From Xenophilus azovorans DSM 13620 (lineage in GTDB: Bacteria > Pseudomonadota > Gammaproteobacteria > Burkholderiales > Burkholderiaceae_C): a DNA stretch of 64,000 nt. Under the pieces are notes generated by a model. The model had not been told where the DNA came from, searched no databases, and saw only the letters and a list, made by a program, of their open reading frames with translations. The stretch is taken from contig NZ_JQKD01000018.1 of NCBI RefSeq assembly GCF_000745855.1, positions 48,658-112,657 on the forward strand, in the 5' to 3' direction. The position numbers and the translations under genes are program-made. Within the stretch, counting starts at the first letter, position 1. Each line of letters starts with the position of its first letter. Positions 61,713 to 64,000 of the stretch are shown here, in pieces.

Positions 61713-63773
61713 ATGAACGCTGTACTCAAAACCGAAACCGTCGCCATCGAAGCCGCCGCACCGCTGGAAGTGGCCGATCCGACCAAGAACCTGATCTTGG
61801 TTCCGCTGTCGCAACTGTTGCCGCGCCGCTCCAAGCGCAACGTCCGCACGACCCCGCGCCAGTCCATCCCCGAGCTGGCCGCGAGCATTGCCCGCATCGG
61901 CCTGCTGCAAAACCTGATCGTGATTGCATCCGCCGATGGCGAGGCTTACGAGGTGGTGGCAGGCGACCGCCGCCTGACCGCCTTGAAGCTGCTGGCGAAG
62001 AAGAAGCGCATCCCCACTGACTACGAAGTGCCGTGCCTGCTGGTGGCCGATGCGTCCGCCCGCACCGTCAGCCTCGCGGAGAACGTGCAGCGCGAGAACA
62101 TGCACCCCGCCGACCAGTTCGCGGCCTTCGCCGCGCTGGTCAAGGAAGGCCGGCCCGTCGAGGACATTGCCGCCGACTTCGGCGTGTCCCCGCTGGTGGT
62201 GCAGCGCCGCTTGAAGCTGGCGAACGTCTCGCCGCGTCTCATGGCCGACTACCGGGCCGGTGGCGTGACGCTGGAACAGTTGATGGCCCTGACCATCACC
62301 GATGACCACGCCGCGCAGGAAGCCGCGTTCTATGGTGCGCCGGAATGGCAGCGCAGCCCGTCCAAGCTGCGCGAGCGCCTGACCGAGCGCGAAATCGACG
62401 CCGCGCACGCGCTGGTGCGCTTCGTCGGGCTGGACGCCTACCGGCAGGCAGGCGGCGGCATCCGCCGCGACCTGTTCGCAGAAGGCGATGCCGGAACCTA
62501 CCTCACCGATACCGCAGTGCTGGAAACGCTGGTGCGCGACAAGCTGGCAATGCTGGCCGAGGACGTGCGCGCCGAGGGATGGGCATGGGTGGAGGCCGTG
62601 CCGCATCTGGCCTACGAGGAACGGCAGGCGTTCCAGAACGCCCCGCGCCATCGCCGCGAGCCGACCACCCGCGAGGCCCGCCGCATCGCCTCGCTGGAAA
62701 CCCGCCTCGAAAAGATCGACGCCGAACTGGAAGAAGCCTGCCAAGTTGAAAGCAGCGAGGACGAGGCCAAGGCCGAGAAACTGGAACAGCGGCGCGATCA
62801 GGTGGTCGGGGAACTGCAAGACGCGGAGGACGCCTTACAAGGCTATGCGCCCGAGGTGCGCGAGGTGGCTGGTGCCATCGTCACCATCGACCGCAACGGC
62901 GAGGCCGTCATTCATCGCGGCCTGCTGCGCGAAGCCGAGGCCAAGGCGCTGCGCACGCTGGAAAAGCTGCGGCGCGGTTTCGGCAGCACCGAAGGCGAAG
63001 CCGCCAACGACGAGCACGAGGACGCCGACGACGCGCCCAAGGCCGCGAGCCTGTCCGACCGGCTGGCGCAGCGATTGAGCGCCCACCGCACGGCGGCGCT
63101 GCAAATCGAAGTCGCACGGCATCCGCACGTCGCGCTGGCCGCGCTGGTGCATGGCATGGTGCAGAAGGTCTTGCAGCCCGACGCCTACGGCGATGGCCTG
63201 CCGCTCGGCGTGCGCCTCACGGCGCAAGACCGGCTGGAAGGCATGGCCCCGGACTGGCCGGAATCGCCTGCTGCCGTGGCGCTGCGCGAACTGCAACAGG
63301 TGGCAGGTGAAGCCTTGCCGGAGGACAGCGCCGAACTGCTCGCCGTGCTGCTGGCGAAGTCGCAAGACGAACTGGTGCGGCTGCTGGCCGTGTGCGTGGC
63401 CTCCACGGTGGACGTGGTGACGCCTCGCGCCACGCCGCACCAGCCCGGCGCAGAACTGGCGCAGGCCGTGGGCCTCGACATGGCCGCATGGTGGAAGCCG
63501 ACCGCAGAAGGCTACTTCAAGCACGTTCCGAAGGCCGTGATTCTGGATGCCGTGGGCGCGTTCGCACCGGAATCCGTCACCCGGCTGGCGAAGCTCAAGA
63601 AGGCCGACATTGCCAGCGAGGCCGAGCGGCTGGCCGATGGTACGGGCTGGATGCCCGCCATCTTCAAGGCCGCAGGCCCGCAGGATGCCGCGCAGGAGGC
63701 AGGCCCGGAGCAGGACGCCCCGGAAGATGCCGAAGCAATGGCGGATGAACCCGCCGAGGCGCTGGCCGCTTGA
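61713..63773 (+). CDS. parB: ParB/RepB/Spo0J-family partition protein (large)
   Basis: At 686 residues, it is more than twice the size of chromosomal ParB. The ParB N-domain (about 30-130) has ELAASIARIGLLQNLIVIAS, the nucleotide-box VAGDRRLTALKLL and LAENVQRENMHPADQFAAFA. The helix-turn-helix follows (VEDIAADFGVSPLVVQRRLK, about 152-171). The long C-terminal region includes an acidic coiled-coil-like part (about 320-370) and a helical tail. Such extended ParB proteins are typical of Tn4371- and SXT-type elements. No ParA is visible within the window. Confidence 0.92.
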   Translation: MNAVLKTETVAIEAAAPLEVADPTKNLILVPLSQLLPRRSKRNVRTTPRQSIPELAASIARIGLLQNLIVIASADGEAYEVVAGDRRLTALKLLAKKKRIPTDYEVPCLLVADASARTVSLAENVQRENMHPADQFAAFAALVKEGRPVEDIAADFGVSPLVVQRRLKLANVSPRLMADYRAGGVTLEQLMALTITDDHAAQEAAFYGAPEWQRSPSKLRERLTEREIDAAHALVRFVGLDAYRQAGGGIRRDLFAEGDAGTYLTDTAVLETLVRDKLAMLAEDVRAEGWAWVEAVPHLAYEERQAFQNAPRHRREPTTREARRIASLETRLEKIDAELEEACQVESSEDEAKAEKLEQRRDQVVGELQDAEDALQGYAPEVREVAGAIVTIDRNGEAVIHRGLLREAEAKALRTLEKLRRGFGSTEGEAANDEHEDADDAPKAASLSDRLAQRLSAHRTAALQIEVARHPHVALAALVHGMVQKVLQPDAYGDGLPLGVRLTAQDRLEGMAPDWPESPAAVALRELQQVAGEALPEDSAELLAVLLAKSQDELVRLLAVCVASTVDVVTPRATPHQPGAELAQAVGLDMAAWWKPTAEGYFKHVPKAVILDAVGAFAPESVTRLAKLKKADIASEAERLADGTGWMPAIFKAAGPQDAAQEAGPEQDAPEDAEAMADEPAEALAA

Positions 63774-63789
63774 CCCGCGCCGAAGGCAA

Positions 63790-63813
63790 GCGCCCCGGCC
63801 TCGACCGGGGCGC
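63790..63813. repeat. Hairpin between parB and the truncated gene
   Basis: GCGCCCCGG (63790-63798) pairs with CCGGGGCGC (63805-63813) around CCTCGA. No T-run follows, so it is more likely an RNA processing or translational element than a terminator. Confidence 0.5.
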
Positions 63814-63835
63814 TTCGCTGGAAGGAGAAGCCCCC

Positions 63836-64000
63836 ATGACCCGCACCACCACCCGCCGCCCGCGCATGGCGGCGATCTACGCCCCCGGCACTGTGCGCGC
63901 CCGCCGCTGGCACGGCGCAGGCGACGTGCGCGGCTACCGTCCGCCCTCGGGCTGGACAGCCCGCGCCGACCTCACCGACATTCATCCCATCACAGGCCGC
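63836..64000 (+). CDS. Unknown element protein, truncated by window end
   Basis: ATG 63836 with the ribosome-binding site GAAGGAGAAGCCCCC begins a frame open to the window end, with 55 codons visible: a basic start (MTRTTTRRPRMAAIY), then APGTVRARRWHGAGDVRGYR. Too little is present to assign a family. It is on the same strand, 63 bp after parB, and is likely part of the same unit. Confidence 0.65.
   Translation, partial: MTRTTTRRPRMAAIYAPGTVRARRWHGAGDVRGYRPPSGWTARADLTDIHPITGR

Larger units (their letters stand above)
54300..64000 (+). mobile_element. Left part of an integrative (conjugative) element, Tn4371-like
   Basis: It is an uninterrupted plus-strand run of integrase, DUF1016 nuclease-like protein, small proteins, metal-sensor/exporter cargo, DUF2958, DUF932 and a large ParB-type protein, starting exactly where the oxidase cluster breaks off. 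This order resembles the maintenance region of Tn4371-family elements of beta- and gammaproteobacteria. Conjugation genes are not seen, because the window ends first. Boundaries are approximate. Confidence 0.7.

Overview
The window is high-GC DNA (roughly 68-70% by eye) that reads as a betaproteobacterial chromosome of the order Burkholderiales, most likely Comamonadaceae. The evidence is gene content and order: ftsK-lolA-rarA, ribF-ileS-lspA, rpmB-rpmG, ftsY divergent from paired M16 peptidases, and rpoH beside the heme A/cytochrome oxidase assembly genes. The assignment rests on protein features and synteny, not on a database search.

Layout. 1-6026 (minus): truncated livH, rarA, lolA, ftsK and a Crp/Fnr regulator. 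6204-7812 (plus): trxB, rpmB, rpmG. 7985-11642 (minus): fatty acid desaturase, RsmB-type rRNA methyltransferase, an I78 inhibitor lipoprotein, purN. 11794-16374 (plus): two acyl-CoA dehydrogenases, an alpha/beta-hydrolase lipoprotein, an ECHDC3-like enoyl-CoA hydratase paralogue. 16382-21618: HNH endonuclease (minus), then ribF, ileS, lspA (plus). 21622-29019 is a phosphorus-uptake cluster: phnDCEE (minus) divergent from a two-component system and a Na/Pi cotransporter (plus). 29065-34266 holds a TPR protein, SGNH esterase, small Cys-rich protein, histidine phosphatase, YIP1 protein, alpha/beta hydrolase and a small unknown. 34389-38052 (minus): rsmD, coaD and the 5-oxoprolinase genes pxpBCA. 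38063-42429 is an inserted-looking catabolic and transport block: IclR regulator, Bug binding protein, TfdA-like dioxygenase, ArgO exporter and ArgP regulator. 42532-46612: two M16 peptidases divergent from ftsY. 46635-48709: FHA protein, Mpo1-like protein and CIRCE-controlled rpoH. 48768-54153: a DNA alkylation repair protein and the minus-strand cytochrome oxidase assembly operon (surf1, membrane protein, ctaA, ctaB, sco), with a DUF2909 gene at its edge.

From about 54300 to the right edge lies the left end of an integrative element. It has a tyrosine integrase, a DUF1016 nuclease-like protein, small conserved proteins, a DUF2958 protein, a DUF932 protein, a 686-residue ParB-like protein and a truncated gene. 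The set resembles Tn4371-type integrative conjugative elements; no conjugation genes are visible, so that family name is an inference. The cargo is a nickel-type sensor with a His-tailed MFS exporter, and the sensor carries the residue set known for nickel-sensing InrS.

The signals most worth a second look are: a family of about 250-320 bp non-coding leaders repeated in front of three different element genes; the sensor/exporter pair with its operator filling the promoter spacer; a perfect CIRCE operator before rpoH; a dispersed palindromic repeat translated in frame inside ctaA; paired IclR-type boxes before a Bug/TfdA operon; a perfect inverted repeat between argO and argP; and mutually exclusive hairpins in the rpmB leader.
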